DNA of 64,000 bases. Origin: Andrena cerasifolii (taxonomy: Eukaryota; Arthropoda; Insecta; Hymenoptera; Andrenidae). Shown in pieces: positions 34,405 through 46,201 of the stretch (positions within the stretch are counted from its first letter, which is position 1; each line of letters starts with the position of its first letter). The stretch spans positions 5,283,433 to 5,347,432 of the forward strand of contig NC_135120.1 in assembly GCF_050908995.1 (NCBI RefSeq). Reading direction: 5' to 3'. A program made the position numbers and the translations under genes. The notes under the pieces were generated by a model. That model was not told where the DNA came from. It searched no databases and was given only the letters and a program-made list of their open reading frames with translations.

Positions 34405-34485
34405 CTCTCGCTACAGTGACGTTCACACAGTCTCACTGGCTTTTATAACAGCCACCACTCTCTTCGCCTTAACCGCAAAGTCCCC
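34405..34485 (-). promoter_or_regulatory. Candidate TATA promoter, possibly for transglutaminase
   Basis: On the minus strand TATAAAA (34447-34441) is followed 29-30 bases later by TCACTG (A at 34418), the expected TATA-to-start spacing. Upstream GGGGACTTTGCG (34485-34474) differs by one base from a kappa-B core. Downstream sequence has no early ATG, so it would be a non-coding first exon. It points toward the transglutaminase 19 kb away. The linkage is inference. Confidence 0.35.
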
Positions 34486-34523
34486 ACTACTGTAATCGGC
34501 ACATGTGAAAATAATGTTTGCTT

Positions 34524-36095
34524 ATAGGGACATTCAACGCGAAATCGGACACTTTTTGGAGTAACACTAAGCATGTGGCTGAAATTTGAATATTTTGTAG
34601 TCTTTAGGGATATATAAACATATCTCGAAGGATTTTTGACAATTTTGAAAACGTCGATTTTACAGCTGTTTGAAGGTAAGTGCTAACTTTTTTTCAATAA
34701 ATTATAACTATGGAAGTAGTAAACGGATGGAGTTGAAGTTTACGGCGATTTGTAGAAAAGACATTGAAGTTTTGAGAAAAAATTATTTCAGTTTCAGAAA
34801 CAAATTTTTTTAACCATTTTTGTGCAATTATTTTAAACAAATGCGGTTTTTTAACAACGGGCGCGATTTTAAAAATCTGAAGAAAATAGTTCTATCCTTC
34901 CCCTTCATGGTCTATTTGTCAAAAATATGGGCATTTTACAATTGGCCTTGTAAAAATTGCCGAAAGTTGACGCTGCGTCGCCCAGCACCGCGGTACTCGC
35001 AGCGGCCAAGCGGCTATACCTGATATTCTTATGCAGGATTCTCGAAATTGGTAAGTGTTTGAAAAAAACTGAAGGAGGAAAACTTTGACTGTTTTTCATA
35101 TCCAACATAATACGGTATCTCAATTTTTGGTGTTCGCAATATTTTCCTTGAAACGAGGGTGGCTTTTAGTTTTTTAAATGGAATGTTATATATTTGTTTA
35201 CCCAATATGAAAGCGACTGTCAAGACAAATTCAACCATATGGTATACTATGACCTTGGAGGCCACACAAGGTTAGGAATGAATTAAATATATTGAACTAT
35301 CTATCTAGTAGATAGGGTTTCTTTGTTTCATTCCTAACCTTGTGTGGCCTTGAAGGTCATACTGTACCATATGGTTGAATTTGTCTTGACAGTCGCTTTC
35401 ATATTGGGTAAACAAATATATAACATTCCATTTAAAAAACTAAAAGCCACCCTCGTTTCAAGGAAAATATTGCGAACACCAAAAATTGAGATACCGCATT
35501 ATGTTGGATATAAAAAACAGTAAGAGTTTTCCTTCTTCAGTTTTTTTCAAATACTTACCATTTTCGAGAATTCTGTATAAGAATATCAGGTATAGCTGCT
35601 TGGCCGCTGCGAGTACCGCGGTGCTGAGCGACGCAGCGTCAACTTTCGACAATTTTTACTAGGCCAATTTTAAAATGCCCATATTTTTGACAATTAGACC
35701 ATGAAGGGGAAGGATAGAACTATATTCTGTTTTTTTTCAGATTTTTAAAATCGCGCCCGTTATTAAAAAACTGCATTTGTTTAAAATAATTGCACAAAAA
35801 TGGTTAAAAAAATTTGTTTCTGAAACAGAAATAATTTTTTCTTAAAACTTCAATGTCTTTTCTACAAATCGCCCTAAACCTCATCTCCATCCGTTTACTA
35901 CTTCCATAGTTATAATTTATTGAAAAAAAGTTAGCACTTTCCTTTAAACAGCTGTAAAATCGACATTTTTCATAATTGTCAAAAATCCTTCGAGATATGT
36001 TTATATATCCCGAAAGACTACAAAATATTCAAATTTCAGCCACTTCCGAAATGTTACTCCAAAAAGTGTTCGATTCCGCGTGGAATGTCCCTATA
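34524..36095. mobile_element. 1.57-kb near-perfect palindrome (giant foldback)
   Basis: The left arm (34524 to ~35280) and right arm (~35329 to 36095) are inverse copies of roughly 760 bp with scattered mismatches and a ~45-bp loop. The ends are TATAGGGACATTC with TA alongside. The mirrored ORFs near 34900-35120 and 35458-35650 are reflections of the same sequence. No transposase is evident. Transcription would give a very long hairpin RNA. Confidence 0.85.
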
Positions 36096-37252
36096 TTTAT
36101 CCACCGTTTTTCAGTGTCAAAACACTTTTTACATTTAAAGGAAAACTTATCTACCCCATATCTATAAAATCATATGCGACGACGATTTCATTGCTTTTTA
36201 TCGATTTTGTCACGTTTTCTGTAACGCTTTAAATGTCACGTTTTTTGTAACGCTATAAATTTTACATATTTTGTAACGTTTGGTGTTCTTCTTTTTGTCA
36301 TTTATACAGGTTTAATGAAATTCTGTTCGAATATAAAATTCAAGTAGCATTTTAAAATTATAAACTAAAAAAATCACGGAAGTCATAACTTTCAATCGGT
36401 TATCTGACGCTTTGTGAAACTCTTTTTAAATGGAGGTTATTTAAAAAATGTGTGGTGTACTTCTTTCCTATATTAGTCAAGGTTGAATGGAATACTGTGC
36501 GAAATTTAAATTCATGTTTATTTGAATTTAAAATTCATAATGTGTTTTAAAAAAAAAACAACAAAAAAAACATGGAAGTCATTGTTTGTAATCGGCCCGT
36601 TCTTCGAAACGCTTTAAAATGGGGTTGTTGTAAATCATACAGATGCGGTAAATATCACGGTTAGGTCGCTATATTTTTATGCGTGATTCATACAATTTTT
36701 TCGACCACTTTTAATAGGTTTTTAAAGGTTTGTTAATAATATATTATACTTCATTGTGTCGATAAGGTAGGGAATGACATAAAAATAATTCATGTTGAAA
36801 TCAAAAAGATATGTTTGTTGTCCATCTGTTCTACATTTATCCAAGTTTTATAGAGTACTGTCCAATTTTAAAATTCAACAAACATCTGGCGCCTTTGGCG
36901 CCAAACACCCTGGGAAAATCGCTTCGCTCAATCTGAGATCATTGATTTACAGGGTTTATTAAGGGGACTAGGCAGTCGAAAAATCGATTTTTTATTGCAT
37001 TTTGCGAAAGTACTATCTTTTCTCAATAAAATGCCGCTTGGTTTATAGTAAAATTTGCAAAATTGTAGATTTGGCAGCTAAAAACGTGAAGCGGCAACCT
37101 ATAGCGTCGCCTTTGCCCAGAAACTTTAAATGCGTTTTTCTGGAATATGTTTTTCTCTTCATTTTGTCCTGATTGCGAGCGAATTGAGGTTCAAATCGAC
37201 TTGGAAAAAATTACAGCATGTGTAGAACATGTGCCATTTCGGCGCAAACCCC

Positions 37253-37402
37253 TGAAATGGTACGTAAAAAATTCAAGATTTTCATAAAAAAAATTAAGAA
37301 GTCACCGGATTTTGGTAGCGCACCATCATTGTTTGTGTGCTACCAAAATTCGGTGACTTCTTAATTTTTTTTCTGAAAATCTCGAATTTTTACGGACCAT
37401 AT
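37253..37402. repeat. Hairpin with ~65-bp stem
   Basis: TTAAGAAGTCACCGGATTTT then GGTAGC pairs with GCTACCAAAATTCGGTGACT then TCTTAA around a ~20-base loop. Outer parts also pair with more mismatches. It may be a small MITE or a hairpin RNA source. Confidence 0.6.
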
Positions 37403-37434
37403 CAGAGGTGTGAGCCAAAATCTCTCCACTTTTT

Positions 37435-37815
37435 TGAAAAAGGCATTTATTAGTTGAAGACTTAACGAATCGAATGGTATTTTTTTCAAGCCAAATTACT
37501 GTTAAGTTTATGAACAATAAACAAAATATTTTATACACGGGTTGAGAAAACATTCCTTCAGCTTTAAAATGAACCCAAGACGGTGGCATTATCTTTAAAA
37601 ATGACCGAGATATTACAGTTTAAGTGATGACGCGTCAACCGATTTTGTTTGAATTTCCGAAACTTTAAGATTAAATATTTCAGAAACTATTTGACATAGG
37701 TCCTTGAAATTTAGTATACTTTGTTTTTGCAAGGTTATCGACAAATGCTGCAATTTTGAAGAGAATCGGTGATACTAAATTTTTCACCTATCCGTTTTGA
37801 CGTGGAATAGCTCGT
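37435..37815. repeat. Dispersed repeat, copy 2
   Basis: Direct copy of 23760-24115, extended at the right to TTTTGACGTGGAATAGCTCG. The inverse of that extension occurs at the left of copy 1 (about 23403), suggesting it is the family's terminus. Confidence 0.55.
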
Positions 37816-37842
37816 ACACGAAAACCGCTTCGTAAAACCTTG

Positions 37843-38100
37843 ACGCAGGCCCGGCTCACGGTAAGCGCTTGGGACCATCGCGCACGCCCCTCGCGCACGC
37901 AAAGGACAGAGTGTCAGGCGTCCGAAAGACGGAGCGAGACAAAACATCAACGCGTCGTCTGTCTCGTACCGTCCTCGCTCGCGTTCAATGCTTCTCGTTC
38001 GCTCTCGCCTTCGCCGGACAAGAGTGAGACAGATTTGGTGGGGATAGCGAAAAGTCCATATCGTGTACACCAAACCGAGCCCATAACGAGGAAATACTGT
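37843..38100 (-). repeat. GC-rich dispersed repeat, copy A
   Basis: Shares GTCTTTCGGACGCCTGACAC, GACAGACGACGCGTTGATG and GGCGAGAGCGA motifs with 38414-39322 in opposite orientation. Related GGCGAGAGYGAG fragments occur at 5490 and 6295. The long ORFs on both strands come from its CG-rich composition. Confidence 0.55.
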
Positions 38101-38413
38101 ATATGTATTTTACTTTCCTGCAAAGTTATTAATGTATCATCTGATACATAGATGACATTGTTTTAAATTATCAATTATTAGTTGATGGTGTCTTGTTTCA
38201 AATTTAAGAATCAGCGAAGTGATTATTCAAAGCGACAAAATATTGATGATTTGATAGTAGAAAGAGTTAATTTTTTCATAGATTCCATTGTTTTGCATCA
38301 TTAAGATTTACAATTATAATGGTAATACTTAATAAGTTTATTTTTATTAACGTGTCCCTTACATTGTCCCACTTAAAACCACCTAGTCGTAAAAGGGACA
38401 TTTCCCATTTACA

Positions 38414-39322
38414 GTATTGTCTCGTTACGGGCTCGGTTTGGTGTACACGATACGGACTTTTCGCTATCCCCACCACTTCTGTCTCACTCTTGTCGGGCGA
38501 TGGCGAGTAGAGCTGTACGAGTACTTGAATATTCGGGTAGCTTGAAATCCAAACCAATCCGGGACTCGGTTTCCAAGCCGAGTCAGGTACCCGAAAGAAC
38601 CGAGCGACTCGGATAGAACCAAGTACTTGAATGTTTTTCAAGCGGTCGGAAAGAACCGGGCGGATTGGATAGAACGAAAAAGGATTGAATTTTTTCAAGT
38701 GGCGCGAAAGACACCGGGTGGCTTGGAAAGAAACGAGCGGTCCGCTGGACCTACATTCTGACCGCTCGTTTCTTTCTAAGCCACCCGGTTTCTTAGGGCC
38801 CGCCCGCTTACTTTCCATACCCGCCCGGTTTCTTTCGAGCCGCTTGGAAAATTCAATCTGCTCGGTTCCATCCAATCCGCCCGGTTTCTTTTGGGTCGCT
38901 TGAAAAAATTCAAGTACTTGGTTCTGTCCGAGCCGCTCGGTTCTTTCGGGTACCCGGCTCAGCTCGGTTTTTCAAGCCGAGCCTGGCTCGGCTTGCTTTT
39001 TTCCGGGTACTTGATCAGCTCTAATGGCGAGAGCGAGATGGAAAGAGAGCAAGCGAGAGGCACTGAAAGCGAGCGAGGACGGTTCGAGACAGACGACGCG
39101 TTGATGTTTTTTCTCGCTCCGTCTTTCGGACGCCTGACACTCCGTCCTTTGCGCTTGCGACCATCGCGCACGCTCGCCGCGCACGCAGTGTTCCATCTCG
39201 CTCCCCCCTTCGGCCAGAAAGAAGCGAGAAACGGACACTCGGAATTAGGGCTCCGTTCACGATACGGGCTCAACGCCGGTCCCGACCAGCGAGCCGCTAA
39301 CGAGACAATACTGTATTTGAAA
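38414..39322 (+). repeat. GC-rich dispersed repeat, copy B, interrupted
   Basis: Same family as 37843-38100, inverted relative to it. The repeat is split after ATGGCGAG by the hAT element at 38508-39023 and resumes with the duplicated ATGGCGAG. TGTCTCGTTACGGGCTCGG at the left and GAGACAATACTGTA at the right appear to be its ends. Confidence 0.6.
38508..39023. mobile_element. hAT foldback MITE, TAGAGCTG family, copy 1
   Basis: A perfect 8-bp duplication ATGGCGAG (38500-38507, 39024-39031). The ends are TAGAGCTG.. and ..CAGCTCTA, and the two arms are mirrored with CGGTTCTTTCGGGTACC-like motifs. 516 bp. The 199-codon minus-strand ORF through it is an arm artefact. Confidence 0.85.
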
Positions 39323-40049
39323 ACCGAAGATTTTGTTATTTCCTATTACAATTGATGAGTTTGTAATATACTTTTATTGAAGAGAAATAAACACGCTTTC
39401 TAGTGATGTACTTGTTTTTTTAAATACAATAATGATATTGTTAGAAATGGACGCTAAACCAAAATGTCCCTTTTATAGCACCTCTCCCCTACTTTGGGCA
39501 GATTTAAATTTTCGAGTAGAGGAAAGAGGGGCAAAACAAGGTACGCGGGTCAGACCTAAGACAAGAAACGATACATTCGGGTGGACCTCACGACGTTATG
39601 AGATCAATCGCAGCACAAAGACCGTCGTAGTTTTTTATCCAGAGAAGTTTAAAAATTTCGAGTTGAAAAGTTCCAGTGTTGCGTTGGTGAATTGCCTTTT
39701 TTATACCACTTGGATTTAAAGAATCTATTACGGTAAGTACTGCATTGTATTCTGTAGACTTTACACAGTATTTTGACGTTTTACCCGGCTCTTTATCGCA
39801 TGTTGAAGTGTAAATATTTAATGTTTGGTAAATCACCACCATTTGGGGCAAAACCGGGTATTTGATTATGGGGCAAAGCCGGCTACCCGGTTCTATGTAT
39901 TAGCCCAGTGAAATTAAGATCTGTCTTCGGAATAAATCCCACCAAGCTAAATTTTGGTATGGGCCTTTATTTGGTGGTTTTAAACAATATGTCAAAAGTC
40001 CCAATCAATCCGACGAGGGTTGAAGAGAACGACAACTGTTTTCGCGAAT

Positions 40050-40370
40050 ATCTTGTTATCCAGCAGTTTTGCGACAAAAATAGTTATTATACAATTTATA
40101 GCTTAGGAAATTCTCTACAAAAAAGGTGCTATGAGTTTTTGTCGTAGGAGTAATGAGAACGTCAGCATTAATGGATGTAACACACAGAGCGAATAGAAAG
40201 AACAAGAGTAGGTTTATTGCTATGTTGTCTCAAAAATTGGAAGCCGCCAATATCAACGTGAAACACGCTCAAGACGATGCTAACGTTGAGGCCACGGGTG
40301 GGCTCATGAGATTTGCACAAGTGTTGAGGAGGGCGACGAAACCTGTATTTGTGATTTCTGTTCACTAAAT
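40050..40370 (+). pseudogene. Possible transposon-encoded ORF relic
   Basis: The frame 40153-40368 contains NRKNKSRFIAMLSQKLEAAN followed by HAQDDANVEATG. The pattern resembles a loop from a family of transposon-linked proteins with an ..DADVLIV.. motif; here the motif is lost after DDANVE. A frameshifted upstream frame (39908-40147) may belong with it. The family assignment is from memory and weak. Confidence 0.3.
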
Positions 40371-40841
40371 AAATTAAAATAAATTTATATACAAATTAAT
40401 ATTTGTAAAAAAAACTTCCTTTATGGTTTCTAAAATAATAGTAATTACCCACACCTAAAGGGGAAACCGGGTACTCGCATACTTCCGAGAAAACTTGGTT
40501 TCCTGTGAGCCAAATAGTTTTTTTTCATATAAGAACTCTCATTTTTTGATTCTGTAAGATTCAATTAAGATTTCTAGCGGTGTCCAAAGTTTATTTTGCC
40601 GTCTGACTTTATGCTCGCAGGAAAAATACATTAGGTACCCGGTTATGCCCCACTTTCCCCTAGTCGGACTGTGTCGAGTACCTTGAAGCTTGAACATATC
40701 TACCAAGTATATCAGTCCATCCATAGGCAAATTTTATTAAACATACAAAACTCTTTGGTTTTTTGTTTCAGGCCATTACAACGGACCCTGGACAACGCAC
40801 AGTTGAACATCTTGGCCACTCCGAAACACTTGCGCCGCAGA

Positions 40842-42165
40842 GTGGGCCGGATCCACTTATGTTGCGCCATTTGGGCCTTTTTTTAACACATCGGAATGAC
40901 ATTGATACCAAAAAATAGGAAAAAATTATTCCTTTCTAACGATGTATAATATAATATTTTTTACATTTATTTATTTATTTATTTTTCATTTTTTTAAACA
41001 AAATTTTGAAGAAAAAAAATTTGAAAACTATTCATTTGGTACTTTATTTAATGCCCTTTTCAGTGATTATAGGGAATGTTGGGAAAACTTTTCGTTTTCA
41101 AGTTATAAGGAAAAGCCGAAAAATAAAGGAATGCGGTCAAATATCGTTTTGTTTAAATTGAAGGCGAATCCTTTGCGCTAAACATCATCTTCTATTAGTA
41201 ATTAATGTAAACAATTTATTAAAAAATAATTCTGCAAACAGTCAGTAAAATTGCGACATTTCTTAAAATTGACAAGGAATATCTTTCAAGTCCCAACGAG
41301 TCCCGTATTTTTACAAGGGGGAATCTTTTCAGTGCACCTTCCTCTATAAAATCACGCAAGAATCACTTCCACCTTCGTCCGGTTTCGAGAAATATTTCGG
41401 TTTGAACTCATCAGCGTCGCGTCCCACAGTGGACCGGATTTAAAATTTGCTGCCTTTTGGGTCTTTTTCTTAAGATATCGGAATGAAATTTACACCAAAA
41501 AATAGGGGAAAAAAAATTCCTTTCTAATGATGTGTAATTTAATATTTTTACATTTATTTATTTATTAATTTTTTATTTGAAAGTTGATAACTTTAAACAT
41601 TAATAATTTGAGCAGTGGGGCGAGAGGGGAAATTGATCGTTGCGTGATTATTTAGAGGAGAGTGTACTGAAACTATTGCAATTGGTCCGAAAGTGGAACT
41701 TTTTGGCGTTTGGAAGGTATTCCTAATCAAATTTGAGAAATGTCGCTATATTCGTTACTGCATATAAAAATATTTTTTAATGGATTGTTTATATTAGTTA
41801 CTAATAAAAGAAGATATTTATCGCAAAGGCCTGGTCTTGAATTTAAACAAACCGATTTGTTGCTACTTTCCTTTATTATTCGAATTTTCCTTATAACTTG
41901 GAAACGAAAAGTTTCCCAAACATTTTGCTTAACCACTGTAAAGGGCTTTAAATAAGGTACCAAATAAACAGAATTAATTTTTTTTATCACAAATAAGTTA
42001 AAAAAATTAATAAATAAATAAATGTCAAAAATATTAAATTACACATCATTAGAAAAGAATAATTTTTTCCTATTTTTTTTAGCGTAAATTTCATTCCGAT
42101 ATCTTAAAGAAAAGACCCAAAAGGCGGCAAATTTTAAATCCGGCCCACTGTGCGCCGTTTGGAAT
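40842..42165. mobile_element. Two related inverted-repeat elements (CACAGTGG.CCGG family)
   Basis: The element 41426-42160 has mirrored arms sharing TTAAATCCGGCCCACTGTG, GATATCGGAATGAAATTT-like and TACACATCATTAGAAA-like sequence. A half copy at 40842-41190 repeats the same arm (GAGTGGGCCGGAT, GTACTTTATTTAATGCCC). No transposase. Confidence 0.55.
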
Positions 42166-42635
42166 TACGGCATTACTTTTATATTAAAAAATATTCGCTC
42201 ACTTCTTGAAGTGCATATTAACATAGCCTGGAAATTTTAAAAAGATTGCGTGTACAGTTTCCTTACACAAAAATTTCCCAAAAGAACCTTGGTTTCTGTC
42301 GATTACACCAGGTTACCCCTAAAAGCAATATAATCCACTTACAAAACAGAGTCACCACTTCAAGTTTCGACAGTTTCGAGTTTCAAAAGTTTTAAACGTT
42401 TCAGCGCCTTACAAAGTTTCGGATTCGAGTTTCGAGAATTTAAAAATTATGTCTAAACCCACCCCCTAGTTTATATGAATACTATTTGTAAATAGAAACC
42501 TGTAGGCTGCACTGGGACTCTGTAATTCGTCATACGAAGGATCAATTAAATAATTATCTAATCGTTTTTGTCGGCATTATTAGTAGCCTGATAACGTTGC
42601 AGAAGCATGGATGTTGTGGTTACCCGTATGATTAA

Positions 42636-42895
42636 CCCGTTCCGCACCACGGTGGAAACAAAGACATTTGATACGTCTATATACAGTAAGTGACGGGAAA
42701 AGTAGATTACGATATTCCGTTACAGAAAAATACATAGAGTAGTTCTATTATATCCTTCATAATTTCCGCCCCTTTTTGCTCTATTTTGATTTCGCAACTG
42801 AATAGAAATATTTTTTCTTTTGTATGAAGGTTGCAATTACGATGAATATCGTGGGCTGCCGGTGGCCGACGTGGCCCGATGGCCCTGCGAAAATC
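42636..42895. mobile_element. TTAA-adjacent repeat, uninterrupted partial copy
   Basis: CCCGTTCCGCACCACGGTGG follows TTAA at 42632. Sequence through GTAAGTGACGGGAAAAGTAG to ATCGTGGGCTGC matches 43620-43667 joined to 46321-46500. It provides the empty-site template for dating the nest next to it. Its right terminus is not clear. Confidence 0.55.
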
Positions 42896-43469
42896 ACGCG
42901 AAAAAAATCAGGATTTCAACCTTAAATAGCCGCCATTTTGTTTTAAATTAATATTTCGGAAAATTCTCTCCGTCAATCGGAAGATACATTAATATACTAA
43001 CGAAATCTTTGTTGTTTTTTGATTTTAGATAATCTGGTTCCGAATGGCAATGTTCACCGCAAAAACAAATTTTTAAAAATGCTTCTTGGATGTCGATTGT
43101 TACTTTATTATAAACGTAAATATTTTTCTACGAAAAAATTACCAAATGTTCTTTCAATGTTGCTCTTTCAAGCGCGAAAAGTATTGTACCAATATATGCT
43201 TCCGCTTCTACGAAAAAAAATCTCAAATATTCGCCCCTTTTCGGCTGCCTAACTAGGTATAACCCCTTAAGGCGGGATCATTTAGAAAGTACAAAAAATG
43301 TAGTGTTTTATTTATAAAATAAATACTTCATTTTTAATGAAAAACTATGAAAAGTGTTTTAAAAAAATATATAAATTTATGATATAATAGAAAATGATTC
43401 ATTATTGTGTATTGTGAAATTTAACGAAGCACAGAAGAAGCGCGAGAAGCGCTTCGGGCGGCAAGCAGG

Positions 43470-43613
43470 CCAAGCGAAGGCAAGAGCGACGGTTGTGCCC
43501 AACCATTTTGACCTATCGCTCTTGAGGGGCGCGAAGCAGGGCCTGGCTCGGTGCCTTCGAGAGCGAAGAGCAACTAGTGGTTGCTCGTGCGAGGAAATCC
43601 CTGGGCAGGCCTG
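43470..43613. mobile_element. Truncated copy of the 62671 hAT family
   Basis: AAGAGCGACGGTTGTGCCC, TCGCTCTTGAGGGG, CCTGGCTCGGTGCCTTC and GAGCGAAGAGCAACT appear in the same order as in the intact element at 62671-62862. The left end is not recognisable. Confidence 0.6.
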
Positions 43614-43667
43614 GATTAACCCGTTCCGTACCACGGTGGAAACTCAGATATTTAGTACGTCTATATA

Positions 43668-44774
43668 CAGGGTCAGCGTTTTATCCCGCAACCCGCGCTC
43701 GCACGAACTTGTAGAATGGCAACAGCGCCGCACGAACGCATTCCACTACAACCATGCACCGGCCCAGCGGAGAGCTGCCAGCGAGCGCAGGACAGCAGTG
43801 ATGCCTGACCTCCGAAAATTTTAGGATGGTCTCTTACAAATTAACGTCGCAAAGAGCTATTGGGAATTTCCGGCCCCAGGTAATCGAGCCGCGCGCTCCG
43901 CTTTTATGATCGGTTTACCACTCGCACCCCAGTTTACTGTAATGAGTTTTGAAAATAATTTCGACTGATCTCGTACCCGTCTCAATTTCAAAAATTTTAG
44001 CTACGACAGGGTTGACCGCGTATCCGTATTAATTTCCAAAATTTTAGCTACGACCGCGGCGCTACGCCCTTGTACGGAGAGATTTTTCGCCACCTGCGTG
44101 TAAAAGCCACAATAATGGCGCATCGTTCCAAAAAATGGAACTAACGAAAGCCGGTATAGGCGTGGCGTTGAGTAGCTAAAACATTCAGGCACAAAAATTC
44201 TAGAAAAAAAATTCAAACACCGCTAGAATCAAAGACACGTCCCATTAGCTACCCCTTGCGATAAAATCATAAAGAAGAAAATCAGAACAATATATTCTAA
44301 GGTCTGCAGAACTAACACATAATTTAATAAAAATTTAATTTCTCAATTTCTGAAAGTAACGATACAGAAACAACTAGCCTATTCTTTGCCAGCACCACGA
44401 TTTTTAGAAACAGCATTAAATACAGTATCAAATAAACAGTCTGCAAAAGCTTTTTACAACACTTATGGTTAATAAATTGATAGAAAAAAAATTAAGTAAA
44501 TGTAAAATATTTTAAATTATTTATAGTTCAAAAGTTATACGAAAAAGGCCCCAAATTTTTCAACCCGGGCCGGGAAATTCTGAATAGCTCTTTGCGACGT
44601 TAATTTGAAAGAGGCCATCCCAAAATTCTCGAAGCTCGGACATCACTGCTGTCCAGCTGGCAGCTCTCCGAACGCCGGGACGGTACATGGTTGTAGTGGA
44701 ATGCGTCCGTGAGGCGCTGTTGCCATTTTACTTGTTCGCGCGAGCGCGGGTTGCAGGATAAAACGTTGACCCTG
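43668..44774. mobile_element. TIR element with ~200-bp arms, TATA flanks
   Basis: CAGGGTCAGCGTTTTATCCC at the left and GGATAAAACGTTGACCCTG at the right are ends of arms that stay alike for ~200 bp (to about 43870 and from about 44580). TATA flanks both ends. The interior has no transposase. Confidence 0.75.
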
Positions 44775-45356
44775 TATAGAGTGTGTTTCAATACACGCAT
44801 ACTGCCCATAGACTACAGGCAATGGTGATTGGTGCTTCATGCATTGAGTGAATAGACTGCATAACCTAATTCGTAGAATTCCCTAGATTGGGCCAACTGC
44901 TAGCGCATGATGCTTGCAGCAACTGTAGAAAATCAAACCATAGATAACCAATGCACATAATGCGCGCATGCGTAGTTGTTCGAATTCGAGTACTCCAATC
45001 AGGTTATGCAGTCTATACACGCACCGTATGAACCTTAGACCATATATTCTTATAGACACGGCTTCAGATAACTGCCTTGACGCAAAGATTAAATCATCTA
45101 CGTGACGTCACATGTGGGCAAAGTAATGATGGAAGTTACAGCGATGTATAAATATTTCCGAAAAAAGCGTTTTAATCATTGTCTTTGCAATTCTTTATAC
45201 AACATGTTTGCACCTTTATTAATAATTATTAAAAAATTATTCACAGAAGAAGATATAACCTCACTTGTATATATGGTATGAGGTACTATCCACCATTTTG
45301 AATTATCTTTTGCCCACAAGTGACGTCACTTTTGCCCGTTATCTTTGCTTCACTAT

Positions 45357-46201
45357 GGGTGCGTTCCGATTCACGCATACCGCGCATGAAGTGCAGAGAA
45401 CAATCGTTTCGTTTTAGGGCGGTATTTACAAACGTTTCTTAAGCAAATGCTTAAGATCATCTTCTAGAAGACGATCCTATTTCACTTACGACATCAGGAA
45501 TTCATAGACGTTGCTTAAGATGATCTTAAGCATTTGCTTAGAATAATATATGCTTAAAATACTTTTATGAATACCACCCTTAGTTAAGTACTCGGTACTA
45601 TTAAATAATAGAGATAATGAAATCAGCAGCTGTGATTCGTCTGATGAAAGCGAAAATGAAGATGATATTAACTTGCCAGTTAGAATCAGAAATTATTATA
45701 CATGTAAATATTATTAATTGTGAACAAAACGCTCGGAGAGATTATGTTTACCTAAAAATTGGCAGATTACATAAAACGTGTCATTCCGGGATATTCGAGA
45801 ACAATATTCGAAGAACATTATCGGTAGGTAATAAGTATATAATTATACATTTGTATTAAAAAAACATGAGATGAAGTTTCTTCGAAATAATAATGTAGAA
45901 AAGTGGCAGTTGTAATCCTTAGAGAATTAATTGTTTTTATTACTTTTCATTAAATTGTATCAACCGAATTTCTATATTTCCAATAAAGAAATTCAAATAA
46001 TCAAAGATTGTAGAAACAAATACGCATGCGCACGCCCGCAGTGACTGCTTCTCCTCTGAAATTCTGCGTTTGCTGCACGCTCGCTGCAGCGGAAGTGGTA
46101 TCGTATTGGTGGCATCATACAATTCCCTAGATTTTCTCTCACTTGCCACCAATACGATGCCACCAATTTCATGCGCTCACTGCGCGAATCGGAACGCACC
46201 C
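45357..46201. mobile_element. PIF/Harbinger-like element, GGGTGCGTTCCGATTC ends
   Basis: GGGTGCGTTCCGATTC at 45357 and its inverse ending at 46201, with TAT on both sides (45354-45356, 46202-46204). GGGTGCGTTC-type ends with 3-bp duplications are typical of PIF/Harbinger relatives. No transposase domain seen in the 80-codon ORF at 45617. Confidence 0.65.
45417..45579. mobile_element. PIF/Harbinger-like MITE with TTA duplication
   Basis: GGGCGGTATTTACAAA and, inverted, GGGTGGTATTCATAAA bound 163 bp, with TTA at 45414-45416 and 45580-45582. The interior AAGCAAATGCTTAAGATCAT and its inverse make it a hairpin. It is the innermost element of the nest. Confidence 0.75.

Noticed and set aside
34820..35652. 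Small ORFs on both strands
   Set aside because: They are reflections of one another in the two arms of the palindrome and show no domain.
38276..38875. 199-codon minus-strand ORF
   Set aside because: It runs through both arms of a hAT foldback and the flanking GC-rich repeat; the reading frame is a composition artefact.
43405..43824. 139-codon + strand ORF
   Set aside because: It crosses the truncated hAT copy, the TTAA repeat and the start of another TIR element, so it cannot be a single gene.
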